Numbered from the stretch's first letter, positions 1-5,495 are shown. The stretch is DNA of 5,495 nucleotides from Hyphomicrobiaceae bacterium (GCA_020442225.1 JAGRKR010000340.1:1-5495); one strand, 5' to 3'. The notes: generated by a model not told the origin, from the sequence alone. Program-made: numbers and translations.

Positions 1-308
1 TTGCCGATGCCGGGCTCGCCGCCGATCAGCAGGACCGAGGCGGGAACCAGGCCGCCGCCGGTGACGCGATCGAGTTCGGCGAGGCCGGTCGCCGTGCGGG
101 CGGTCTCGGTATCCTTGCCCTGCAGAGTTTCGAGCTTCGCCGGCCGGCCCTTGGTGGCGCGCGCGAGCCCCGTGCCGGGCACGGAGGGGGCGGCGGTCTC
201 CTCGACCATGGTGTTCCAGTCGCCGCAGCCCGGACACTTGCCGGCCCAGCGCGGCGAGACGGCCCCGCAGCTCTGACAGACGTAGGTCGACTTGGCGGCC
301 TTGGCCAT
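1..308 (-). CDS. radA: DNA repair protein RadA (Sms), N-terminal part, cut by window edge
   Basis: RadA is a RecA-like ATPase with a Lon-like C-terminal domain that acts in recombinational repair by promoting branch migration of recombination intermediates. Only the first 102 codons are present. Visible is the N-terminal C4 zinc finger, with C11-x2-C14 and C25-x2-C28 and the typical YVCQSCG and WAGKCPGCGDWNT contexts. A linker follows, then the start of the RecA fold (TGLAELDRVTGGGLVPAS). The window ends inside the Walker A motif at GGEPGIG (residues 96-102), with the first two bases (AA) of the expected lysine codon in place. The ATG at 308 is supported by the family's MAK(x)K(S/T)xYVCQ beginning. 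A GAGG lies over the alr stop, 13 bases upstream, a rather long spacing, and the alr-radA gap is only 15 bases, so co-transcription with alr and dnaB is likely. The KNRFG motif and Lon-like domain lie outside the window. Confidence 0.97.
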   Translation of the reverse strand, partial: MAKAAKSTYVCQSCGAVSPRWAGKCPGCGDWNTMVEETAAPSVPGTGLARATKGRPAKLETLQGKDTETARTATGLAELDRVTGGGLVPASVLLIGGEPGIG

Positions 309-323
309 GATCGGATGCGGACC

Positions 324-1490
324 TCAGAGAGTGCGACGTGCGAGGCGTGGACCGAGCCGGGTCAACACCTCGTAGCAATTCGTGCGGGCGCGGCGCGCCA
401 TGTCGTCGATCGTCGTATGCGAGCCGAGCAACTCGGCAAAGGCGCCGCGGCAAGCGGCTGCCGCGGGCACGTCGGTAACGTCGAGCGTGATGAGATCCAT
501 CGAGACGCGCCCGACCCACGGGGCGGCATGGCCGCCGATCCGGGCCGTCAAGCCGGGCTCGTCGTTGGTGGTGCTGAGCGCGCGCAGAATGCCATCGGCA
601 TAGCCGGCCGCGACGGTGGCGATGCGCGAGGGGCGCGCGACCCTGTAGGTCTCGTTGTAGCCGATGGTCTCGCCCGCCGGTACCTCGCGCACCTGGAGGA
701 TGCGGGCCTCGAGGCGGACGACGGGACGCATCGGGTTGGGACCGGTCTCGATGACGTGGCCACCGTAAAGCGCAATTCCCGGACGCACGAGGTCGTAGCG
801 ATAGGCGCCGGCAAGCTGCGTTCCCGCGGAATTGCCGAGGGAGGCCGGTGCCGGCGGCAATTGCGCGCGCAGCGCGTCGAAGAGCTGGCGCTGGGCCTCG
901 GTCTTGGGGTTCTCGATCTCCTCGCCGGACGCCAGATGGCTGAGGACGAGCTGGATGTCGAGCTGGTGCAGCAGCTCGGGGCTGGCGGCCAGCGCCGCGA
1001 CCTCGGCCGGCGGCAGCCCCAGCCTGTTCATACCCGTATCGACATGGACGCCGGCCGGCGCGCCCCTGGGGCCGAGCGCCCGCACCCATTCCTCGATCTC
1101 GGCGCGGCTGCCGAGCGCCGGGCGCACGTCGGCGCCCTGCTCGCGCAACGCGGCGAAGCGCGGCGCGGCGCCGGCCAGCAGGCCATCGAGCACGTAGATA
1201 GTGGCGCGCGGCGCGAGGCCGGCCAGCCGCTCGGCCTCCGACAGCGCCGCGACGAAGAAGGTGGTGCAGCCGGCCCCCAGCAGCGCCGGCACGACGTTGA
1301 CGAGGCCCAGACCGTAGGCGTCAGCCTTGACGACGCCGGCACAGTGCGCGGGTGCCGCATGCGAGGCCAGCCAGCGGTAGTTCGCCTGCAGGGCGGCCGT
1401 GTCGATCGACAACACGGCGCGCTCGCCGGGTGCCCGATCGTCGCGTGCACCAGCCTGTTCAGACGCGGCGTGCTGGCCGTTTCCGCTCAC
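324..1490 (-). CDS. alr: Alanine racemase (PLP-dependent)
   Basis: Alr interconverts L- and D-alanine in the cytosol, supplying D-Ala for peptidoglycan. The 388-residue reading has the complete fold-type III barrel plus C-terminal beta domain. K55 in VVKADAYG is the PLP-binding lysine. DTGMNRLG (151-158), SHLAS (184-188) and RPGIALYG (236-243, R236 facing the PLP pyridine nitrogen in this family) are conserved. Y278 in IGYNETY fits the catalytic tyrosine from the second subunit, and Y297 in GYADG lies 19 residues later as in the Geobacillus enzyme (Y265/Y284). VSMD (329-332) is also present. The start is GTG at 1490, overlapping the dnaB TGA by four bases (GTGA), with GGAG eight bases upstream inside dnaB. 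The first 24 or so residues look disordered, and a GTG at residue 26 (ERAVLSID) is a poorer alternative. No second racemase or truncation is evident. Expression is probably coupled to dnaB translation. Whether it is the anabolic or a catabolic (DadX-like) form cannot be told from sequence, but the location argues for the biosynthetic one. Confidence 0.96.
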   Translation of the reverse strand: MSGNGQHAASEQAGARDDRAPGERAVLSIDTAALQANYRWLASHAAPAHCAGVVKADAYGLGLVNVVPALLGAGCTTFFVAALSEAERLAGLAPRATIYVLDGLLAGAAPRFAALREQGADVRPALGSRAEIEEWVRALGPRGAPAGVHVDTGMNRLGLPPAEVAALAASPELLHQLDIQLVLSHLASGEEIENPKTEAQRQLFDALRAQLPPAPASLGNSAGTQLAGAYRYDLVRPGIALYGGHVIETGPNPMRPVVRLEARILQVREVPAGETIGYNETYRVARPSRIATVAAGYADGILRALSTTNDEPGLTARIGGHAAPWVGRVSMDLITLDVTDVPAAAACRGAFAELLGSHTTIDDMARRARTNCYEVLTRLGPRLARRTL

Positions 1491-3001
1491 TCATGGCGCT
1501 CCGGCAGATAGTCCTCATGGGCGAGATTGCCGAAGCGGGTGTAGGCGCCCTCGAAGGACAGCGTGACCGTCCCGACGGGGCCATGGCGCTGCTTGGCGAT
1601 GATGACCTCGGCCTTGCCGGTCACACGCGCGAACTCCTCCTGCCACTTCAGGAACTCCTCGACGTTGCTCTCGGCGGGCTTGCGCCGCTCCACGTAATAC
1701 TCCTCGCGGAAGACGAACATGACGACGTCGGCATCCTGCTCGATCGAGCCGGACTCGCGCAAGTCGGCGAGCTGCGGACGCTTGTCGTCGCGCTGCTCGA
1801 CGGCGCGTGAGAGCTGCGAGAGGGCGATGATGGGGATCTCCAGCTCCTTGGCGAGCGCCTTGAGGCCGGTCGTGATCTCGGTCACCTCCTGCACGCGGCC
1901 TTCACCAGCACGCCTGGAGCCGGAGAGGAGCTGCAGATAGTCCACGACGAGCACGTCGAGCCCTTTCTGACGCTTGTGCTTGCGCGCGCGGGCGGCGAGC
2001 TGGGCGACGGAGATGCCGCCGGTCTGGTCGATGAAGAGCGGCATGGCGGCCATTTCCTGGGCCTTCTGAGCGAGCCGGCGGAACCCCGTCTCGTCGATCA
2101 TGCCGCGCCGGATCTGCTCGGATGGAATCTCCGTCTGCTCGGCGACGATACGCGTGGCCAGCTGCTCCGCCGACATTTCCAGCGAGAAGAAGCCGACGAT
2201 GCCGCCCTCGAGGGTCTTGCTGGTACCGTTCGGCTGCTCCTCCGCCTTGAAGGCGCGCGCCACGTTGAAGGCGATGTTGGTGGCGAGGGCGGTTTTGCCC
2301 ATGGACGGACGGCCGGCGAGAATGATCAAGTCGGAACGCTGCAACCCGCCCATGCGATTGTCGAGGTCCCGCAGGCCCGTGGCGATGCCGGACAGGCCGC
2401 CTTCACGCTGATAGGCGGCGCTGGCCATTTCCACCGCGTGCGTCAGTGCTGTGCCGAAGCTCAGGAACCCCTTGCCGTACTTCTCCGTCTCGGCGAGCGC
2501 GTAGAGGCGGTTCTCGGCCTCCTGGATCTGCGCCTCGGGGGGGTGGTCGATCGGGCTGTCGAAGGCCGTGTTGACGAGATCCTCGCCGATCAGGATGAGC
2601 TCGCGGCGGGTGAACAGATCGAGGATCGTGCGCCCGTATTCCTCGGCATTGATGATCGTGGTGGCGCTCGCCGCCAGACGCCCGAGGTACTGCGGCACCG
2701 TCAGGTTGGCGTCGATTGGCTCGGCGTTGTCGAAATAGGTCTTGACCGTGACCGGCGTCGCTGGCTTGCCGGCGTAGATGAGCTTGGCGATCGTCTCGAA
2801 GATCTGCTGGTGCAGGGGATCGAAGAAGTGGTGCGCCTGCAGGAACCCCGAGACCCGGTCGTGGGCCTCGTTGTTCACGAGAATGGCGCCGAGCAGGGCC
2901 TGCTCGGCTTCGATATTGTGGGGCGCCTGGCGGACCGGAAGGTCCTCGCCGGCGGCGATCTGCTTGAGACGCTCGGTCTGGAGAAGTGCTGTCTGTGCCA
3001 T
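1487..3001 (-). CDS. dnaB: Replicative DNA helicase DnaB
   Basis: DnaB is the hexameric 5'-3' helicase that unwinds the replication fork and recruits primase. Counting from the ATG at 3001 it has 504 residues. The N-terminal DnaB domain starts at PHNIEAEQALLGAIL (27-41). A linker near 150-205 leads into the RecA-like motor domain. That domain holds Walker A GRPSMGKTA (230-238), FFSLEM with the likely catalytic glutamate E275, Walker B LVVDYLQLL (351-359), SQLSRAVEQR (395-404), ADLRESGSIEQDADVV (412-427), and K470/R472 in AKQRHGP, matching the arginine-finger pair of the family. It exceeds the 471-residue E. coli protein mainly through two insertions, about 252-267 and 440-462, which I recall as typical of alphaproteobacterial DnaBs. 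The ATG is chosen because homologues begin shortly before PHNIEAEQ. A GTG at 3079 would add 26 residues, and a TTG at 3010 sits 11 bases after a GGGGAGG, so the exact start is uncertain. It overlaps alr by four bases. Confidence 0.97.
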   Translation of the reverse strand: MAQTALLQTERLKQIAAGEDLPVRQAPHNIEAEQALLGAILVNNEAHDRVSGFLQAHHFFDPLHQQIFETIAKLIYAGKPATPVTVKTYFDNAEPIDANLTVPQYLGRLAASATTIINAEEYGRTILDLFTRRELILIGEDLVNTAFDSPIDHPPEAQIQEAENRLYALAETEKYGKGFLSFGTALTHAVEMASAAYQREGGLSGIATGLRDLDNRMGGLQRSDLIILAGRPSMGKTALATNIAFNVARAFKAEEQPNGTSKTLEGGIVGFFSLEMSAEQLATRIVAEQTEIPSEQIRRGMIDETGFRRLAQKAQEMAAMPLFIDQTGGISVAQLAARARKHKRQKGLDVLVVDYLQLLSGSRRAGEGRVQEVTEITTGLKALAKELEIPIIALSQLSRAVEQRDDKRPQLADLRESGSIEQDADVVMFVFREEYYVERRKPAESNVEEFLKWQEEFARVTGKAEVIIAKQRHGPVGTVTLSFEGAYTRFGNLAHEDYLPERHE

Positions 3002-3130
3002 GGCGGGCAAGCTACCCGATTCCTCCCCTCGCCCGGGATCGCCGATTCGCTGCCGCGCGCGATCTTCCCCGCTATGCACACACCGAAAACTTAGCGCTTG
3101 GCTGTGGAGTTGAGGTCGCAGTCGGCTCTG
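3002..3130 (-). promoter_or_regulatory. dnaB leader / cfa-dnaB intergenic region
   Basis: This 129-base gap separates the CFA synthase stop from dnaB and probably holds the start of the dnaB-alr-radA transcript. Visible signs are a GGGGAGG Shine-Dalgarno-like run (complement of 3022-3028), 20 bases before the ATG at 3001 but 11 before an in-frame TTG at 3010, and two GATTC sites (3018-3022 and 3044-3048). GANTC is the target of the cell-cycle methylase CcrM in Alphaproteobacteria. A TTTTCGGTGTGTGCATAG patch (complement of 3073-3090) is the least GC-rich part, but I cannot fit a convincing -35/-10 pair. No clear intrinsic terminator follows cfa, so read-through from cfa into dnaB is possible. 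Confidence 0.3.
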
Positions 3131-4387
3131 CTACTCGCCCGCCATGCGGTGTGCGCCGCCGTCGAGCCGGTCGAGCCCGGCCAGCCGGGCTTCCTCCCTG
3201 GCAATATAGGCGCGGGTCAGGGGCAGCGTGTCGATCCGTCTGGCAAGCTGGATCTGCAACACGACGAGATGCTGGTGCCGGAAGGCGACCTCCGAGCCGG
3301 CGAGGTAGAACTCCCACATGCGGCAGAACCGTTCGTCGCGGATGGCCGCGGCGCGCGACCAGTTGGCGAGGAAGCGCTCGCGCCAGTGCCGGAGCGTCTC
3401 GGCATAGTGGAGCCTGAGCACCTCGACGTCGGTGGTGAGCAGGCCCGAGCGCTCGATGGCCGGCATCACCTCGCTCAGCGCAGGGATGTAGCCGCCGGGG
3501 AAGATGTACTTGGCGATGAACGGATTCGTCACCGACGGGCTGTCGGAGCGGGCGATGGTGTGGACGAGAGCCACGCCGCTGTCCGACAGCAGGGCGCCGA
3601 TTTGCTGGAAGTAGGTGTCGTAGTGGTTGATTCCGACGTGTTCGAGCATGCCGACGGAGACGATTCGATCGAACGTGCCGGTGACCTTGCGAAAGTCTTC
3701 GAGCGCGAAGTGCACGCGCCGCGCGAGGCCGGCGGCGTCAGCCCGCGCCTCGGCCAGACGAAGCTGCTCCGTGCTGAGCGTGATGCCGGTGACCGAGAGG
3801 CCGTAGTGCCGCGCAAGGTAGAGGGCGAGGCCGCCCCAGCCGCAGCCGATGTCGAGCACCGTCTGGCCGGGACCGAGCGCGAGCTTGGCGGCGATGTGGC
3901 GCTTTTTGGCCCGCTGCGCGTCCTCGAGACCGTCGCATCCCTCGGCGAAATATCCGCAAGAATACTGCCGGTCGGCGTCGAGGAAGAGAGCGTAGATGCT
4001 GGCGTCGATGTCGTAGTGATGGGCGACGTTGCGGCGCGCCCGGCGGAGGGTGTTGAGCTGCTGGAGGCGGCGGCCGCTCTTGCGCACGCGGTCGAGGACG
4101 CCGGCCCAGCGCGGCAGCGGACCCGCGCCGAGATTGCCGACGAGACGGTCGAGGACGTCGTAGATGCGCCCGCCTTCGACGCTGAGGGTGCCGTCCATAT
4201 AGGCTTCGCCCAGGACGAGCTGCGGGCTCAGCGCCAGACGGCGCTCGGTTCTGCGATCGTGGATGACGAGGGTGAGCGGTGGACCCGTGCCGTCGCCGAA
4301 GCTGTGCCGGCGGCCGCGCGCATCGACGACTTCGAGCCGGCCGGACCGTACGACGCTGGCGAACAACAGGCGAAGCGGTTGCCACAT
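3131..4387 (-). CDS. cfa: Cyclopropane-fatty-acyl-phospholipid synthase (SAM-dependent)
   Basis: The enzyme transfers a methylene group from S-adenosylmethionine to cis double bonds of acyl chains in membrane phospholipids, giving cyclopropane lipids that toughen membranes in stationary phase and under acid stress. The protein has 418 residues in the usual two-part layout. An N-terminal lipid-interaction domain spans about 1-110. The methyltransferase domain opens with NVAHHYDIDASIYALFLD, then QYSCGYF (C144), SAM motif I VLDIGCGWGGLA (177-188), GMLEHVG (E249), HTI (H276, I278), FIAKYIFPGGYIP and LHYAETL (Y328). These align with the bicarbonate-site residues of E. coli Cfa (C139, E239, H266, I268, Y317). 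The C-terminal MWEFYLAGSEVAFRHQHLVVLQIQ segment is also typical. The ATG at 4387 has AGGGG eight bases upstream. A TTG at 4411 would add eight residues and has a poorer context. A candidate promoter lies upstream at 4462-4490. Paralogues methylating without cyclopropanation exist, so exact product specificity is inferred. Confidence 0.94.
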   Translation of the reverse strand: MWQPLRLLFASVVRSGRLEVVDARGRRHSFGDGTGPPLTLVIHDRRTERRLALSPQLVLGEAYMDGTLSVEGGRIYDVLDRLVGNLGAGPLPRWAGVLDRVRKSGRRLQQLNTLRRARRNVAHHYDIDASIYALFLDADRQYSCGYFAEGCDGLEDAQRAKKRHIAAKLALGPGQTVLDIGCGWGGLALYLARHYGLSVTGITLSTEQLRLAEARADAAGLARRVHFALEDFRKVTGTFDRIVSVGMLEHVGINHYDTYFQQIGALLSDSGVALVHTIARSDSPSVTNPFIAKYIFPGGYIPALSEVMPAIERSGLLTTDVEVLRLHYAETLRHWRERFLANWSRAAAIRDERFCRMWEFYLAGSEVAFRHQHLVVLQIQLARRIDTLPLTRAYIAREEARLAGLDRLDGGAHRMAGE

Positions 4388-4461
4388 GACGAACGCCCCT
4401 GGCCGCTCCAAGTGTCGGCCTGACGAAGGTCAATCGGTTCCACCAACCCCTATTGGCGGAA

Positions 4462-4490
4462 AGCCTAGCAAACTGTGAGAGCTTTGCAAG
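4462..4490 (-). promoter_or_regulatory. Candidate housekeeping promoter of cfa
   Basis: On the minus strand CTTGCA (complement of 4485-4490) is followed by a 17-base spacer and TAGGCT (complement of 4462-4467). The -35 is close to the CTTGAC form favoured in Alphaproteobacteria. The -10 keeps the TA start but is otherwise weak. Transcription would begin near 4455, leaving a leader of about 68 bases before the cfa ATG. The stretch is noticeably less GC-rich than its surroundings, which supports a promoter. No start site has been measured. Confidence 0.45.
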
Positions 4491-4498
4491 CCGCGGCG

Positions 4499-4526
4499 GC
4501 TCCGTACCGACGGACGCACACGGAGC
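4499..4526 (-). terminator. Possible hairpin after yjbQ
   Basis: GCTCCGT (4499-4505) and ACGGAGC (4520-4526) form a perfect 7-base-pair inverted repeat around a 14-base loop. It sits between the yjbQ stop and the cfa promoter, where a terminator would be expected. There is no U-tract on the minus-strand transcript after the stem, so it is not a standard intrinsic terminator. An alternative smaller stem (CCGT/ACGG) competes within the same bases. Confidence 0.25.
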
Positions 4527-4546
4527 GCGGCGGGGCGTCGGCCGGC

Positions 4547-4969
4547 TCAGGCGGAGAGGTGGAGCACGACCTCGCGCACGTGGGGTCTGCGGCGGTGCTC
4601 GAAGAGATAGAGCCCCTGCCAGGTGCCGAGCAGCAGGCGGCCGCGGGCGGCGGGAATGGCGAGCGAGGTCTGTGTCAGCGCGGCCTTGATGTGGGCGGGC
4701 ATGTCGTCCGCGCCCTCCTGGCGATGCACGAGATAGCTCATGCTCGGATCATCGGCCGCCGGCACGAGGCGGGCGAAGAAGGCCTGGAGATCGCGGCAGA
4801 CGTCCGGATCGGCGTTCTCCTGGACGAGCAGCGAGCAGGAGGTATGCCGCACGAAGACCGTGAGCAGGGCGGCGTCCTCCGGATGTCGAGAAACGAAGTC
4901 CTGTGCCGGCCCGGTGAATTCGTAGAGCCCCGGCCCGGACGTCTCGATCGTCAGGATCGTCTGCGGCAC
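4547..4969 (-). CDS. yjbQ: YjbQ / UPF0047 family protein (secondary thiamine-phosphate synthase enzyme)
   Basis: This 140-residue protein is a full-length member of the UPF0047 family, small single-domain cytosolic proteins that form compact oligomers. E. coli YjbQ has a weak thiamin-phosphate-synthase activity in complementation tests, and the annotated name reflects that; the true physiological role is not settled. Family signatures are clear: RHTSCSLLVQENADPDV (41-57), then H82 before EGADDMPAHIKA (85-96), and LLGTWQGLYLFEHR (113-126). The conserved histidines H42, H82, H93 and H125 are plausible metal or active-site ligands. The start is a GTG at 4969, seven bases after the stop of the HlyU-family gene, with a GAG/TGAG element over that stop acting as a likely ribosome site. 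This suggests translational coupling. The GTG start gives the expected family length. No thiamine-pathway gene is nearby, so the context does not support a thiamine role. Confidence 0.93.
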   Translation of the reverse strand: MPQTILTIETSGPGLYEFTGPAQDFVSRHPEDAALLTVFVRHTSCSLLVQENADPDVCRDLQAFFARLVPAADDPSMSYLVHRQEGADDMPAHIKAALTQTSLAIPAARGRLLLGTWQGLYLFEHRRRPHVREVVLHLSA

Positions 4970-4976
4970 GGCACGC

Positions 4977-5261
4977 TCACTCGAACAGGGTGTCGCCGCC
5001 GAGGTCGATGATCTGACGCGCCTTGATCAGGGCAAAGCGGCACGCCTCGTCGTGCGACGGGAAGCGGTCGGCGCGCACGAAGCGGTGAACCTTGCGCTCG
5101 CCGTCGACGAGACGCGAGATGACGCCGGCGACCTGGAACTGGCCTTCCTCGGGATAGGGGGCCGCCTCGATGGTGTGACCGTTGTACTCCTCGGTCACGC
5201 TCGGCCCGGCCACGGCCGCGGCCGCCTCCGAGCGTCCGAACAGGGCTTTCCAGAACGACAT
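4977..5261 (-). CDS. HlyU-family small protein (PF10115-like)
   Basis: This 94-residue protein resembles the HlyU family of short proteins, by memory of its pattern: MSFxxxLFG at the start, then YNGHTIEAAPYPEEGQFQVAG, HRFVRADRFPSHDEAC and ALIKARQIID-GGDTLF at the end. The Pfam name "transcriptional activator HlyU" comes from a Vibrio haemolysin regulator. Here no helix-turn-helix is visible, and the name should not be read as evidence of DNA binding. Residues 11-20 form an alanine-rich linker after the amphipathic N-terminus, and the rest looks like a small alpha/beta domain. The ATG at 5261 has GGAG nine bases upstream. A start at 5282 would add seven residues that do not fit the family. It is the first gene of a two-gene unit with yjbQ and has a promoter-like -10 element just upstream. 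The role is unknown. Confidence 0.85.
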   Translation of the reverse strand: MSFWKALFGRSEAAAAVAGPSVTEEYNGHTIEAAPYPEEGQFQVAGVISRLVDGERKVHRFVRADRFPSHDEACRFALIKARQIIDLGGDTLFE

Positions 5262-5295
5262 GTGACACGGCTCCGCCGGCAAGTGACTGCGTGTG

Positions 5296-5325
5296 AGTAT
5301 AGGAGAACCCAGGCGAATGTGCGAG
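5296..5325 (-). promoter_or_regulatory. Candidate promoter of the HlyU-family/yjbQ unit
   Basis: TATACT on the minus strand (complement of 5296-5301) is a near-consensus -10 element in an otherwise GC-rich stretch. A weak -35 candidate, CTCGCA or TCGCAC, lies 17-18 bases upstream (5319-5325). Transcription would start near 5289, giving a short leader of about 28 bases that contains the GGAG ribosome site. The -35 is poor, so an activator or a different spacing may matter. Confidence 0.45.
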
Positions 5326-5345
5326 GGCGAGGCCCGCTCCGCCCT
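5324..5345 (-). terminator. Possible hairpin at the end of the small membrane-protein gene
   Basis: AGGGCG (5324-5329) pairs with CGCCCT (5340-5345). Two further pairs (AG/CT) inside, one bulged base and a five-base loop complete a stem of eight pairs. It starts on the last two bases of the TAG stop. No U-tract follows, so it would be at best a pause or a Rho-assisted end. It also touches the weak -35 region of the next gene. Confidence 0.25.
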
Positions 5346-5460
5346 ACTTGAGCATCAGCAGCACGGCCGCGACGGCGGAGACGAGCGGAATGCCGATGAA
5401 GATCGCCGCCTTGATGAGCAGGAAGCGGATCGCGTTGGTGGTGTCGGGGCTCTTGCTCAA
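5344..5460 (-). CDS. Small single-pass membrane protein, unknown function (38 aa)
   Basis: This short frame is read from a TTG at 5460 to a TAG at 5344. The start is chosen because GGAGG (complement of 5468-5472) lies exactly seven bases upstream, an ideal ribosome site. The product begins MSKSPDTTNAIRFLLIKAA. A hydrophilic head of about ten residues comes first. Next is a hydrophobic stretch of roughly residues 11-37, broken only by R12, K17 and a G-x-P kink near 23-25. It ends in a lysine at the stop. This is a plausible single transmembrane helix with positive charges near its cytoplasmic side. I do not recognise a family. The frame stays open to the window edge, so a longer protein (for example from a GTG at 5487) cannot be excluded, but the ribosome site argues for the short form. 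It lies 82 bases upstream of the HlyU-family gene on the same strand. Confidence 0.6.
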   Translation of the reverse strand: MSKSPDTTNAIRFLLIKAAIFIGIPLVSAVAAVLLMLK

Positions 5461-5467
5461 GGGACGG

Positions 5468-5472
5468 CCTCC
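5468..5472 (-). promoter_or_regulatory. Ribosome binding site deciding the TTG start of the small membrane protein
   Basis: The complement reads GGAGG, a full anti-Shine-Dalgarno match, seven bases before the TTG at 5460. It is the main reason to read 5344-5460 as a real short gene instead of the tail of a longer one. Confidence 0.6.
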
Positions 5473-5495
5473 GACAGTTGCGGCCACTGCTGCGG

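Noticed and set aside
315..1511. A 398-residue open frame on the plus strand opposite alr
   Set aside because: Shadow frame of GC-rich coding DNA. Its arginine/glycine/alanine-rich composition has no recognisable domain, while the minus strand carries a complete alanine racemase with its catalytic residues.
1976..3094. A 372-residue open frame on the plus strand opposite dnaB
   Set aside because: The minus strand encodes all DnaB motifs. The antisense product is low-complexity (L, G, R, E, V rich), and stop codons are simply rare in GC-rich complement frames.
3098..4423. A 441-residue open frame on the plus strand spanning the whole cfa gene
   Set aside because: Strikingly long, but it is the antisense of a full CFA synthase, shows no domain and has a composition typical of antisense frames. 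It offers no ribosome site I can support.
3738..4433. A 231-residue alternative minus-strand frame overlapping cfa
   Set aside because: Extremely arginine/proline-rich, which is typical of an out-of-frame reading of GC-rich coding sequence. The cfa frame explains the region.
4436..4441. GGAACC on the minus strand upstream of cfa, resembling the -35 of an EcfG general-stress promoter
   Set aside because: No CGTT-type -10 element occurs at 16-17 bases downstream, so only half of the motif is present.
4489..4501. Near-palindrome AGCCGC-G-GCGGCT next to the cfa -35 element
   Set aside because: The one-base centre cannot form a hairpin. In GC-rich DNA such short palindromes are common, so an operator call is not supported.
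1..5495. Search for CRISPR repeats, insertion sequences, tRNA genes, phage genes or toxin-antitoxin pairs
   Set aside because: No regularly spaced repeats, transposase signatures, tRNA-like folds or two-gene toxin-antitoxin layouts were seen. Nearly all the DNA is accounted for by housekeeping genes on one strand.

Overview
This is a GC-rich window (roughly two thirds G+C) in which every gene I can support reads on the minus strand. The family signatures and the gene order dnaB-alr-radA point to an alphaproteobacterium, most likely of the Hyphomicrobiales (Rhizobiales) group. The DnaB carries two internal insertions relative to the E. coli protein that I recall from alphaproteobacterial DnaBs. 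A small HlyU-family (PF10115) protein is also common in that class. The placement is inferred from protein features; no rRNA or other marker is present.

Layout in the direction of transcription, from high to low coordinates. At 5460-5344 lies a 38-residue single-pass membrane protein of unknown function with a TTG start behind a perfect GGAGG. After an 82-base gap holding a promoter-like -10 element comes a tight two-gene unit: an HlyU-family small protein (5261-4977) and YjbQ/UPF0047 (4969-4547), 7 bases apart. A 159-base intergenic region (4546-4388) follows, with a possible hairpin and a good candidate housekeeping promoter. It leads into a cyclopropane-fatty-acyl-phospholipid synthase gene (4387-3131). 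After a 129-base leader comes dnaB (3001-1487), the replicative helicase. Its stop overlaps the GTG start of alr, the alanine racemase (1490-324). Fifteen bases later radA begins (308) and runs off the left edge in the middle of its Walker A motif.

The three genes dnaB, alr and radA form one compact, probably co-transcribed block: fork helicase, D-alanine supply for peptidoglycan, and a recombination/branch-migration ATPase. This association is familiar in Alphaproteobacteria and is chromosomal housekeeping. The CFA synthase modifies membrane lipids and probably has its own promoter. The HlyU/YjbQ pair and the small membrane protein are the least characterised part.

I found no mobile element, CRISPR array, RNA gene, toxin-antitoxin pair or defence system. 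The window looks like an ordinary core-genome region. The points worth a second look are the tiny membrane protein, the HlyU/YjbQ coupling, the dnaB start and leader, and the overlapping dnaB-alr junction.
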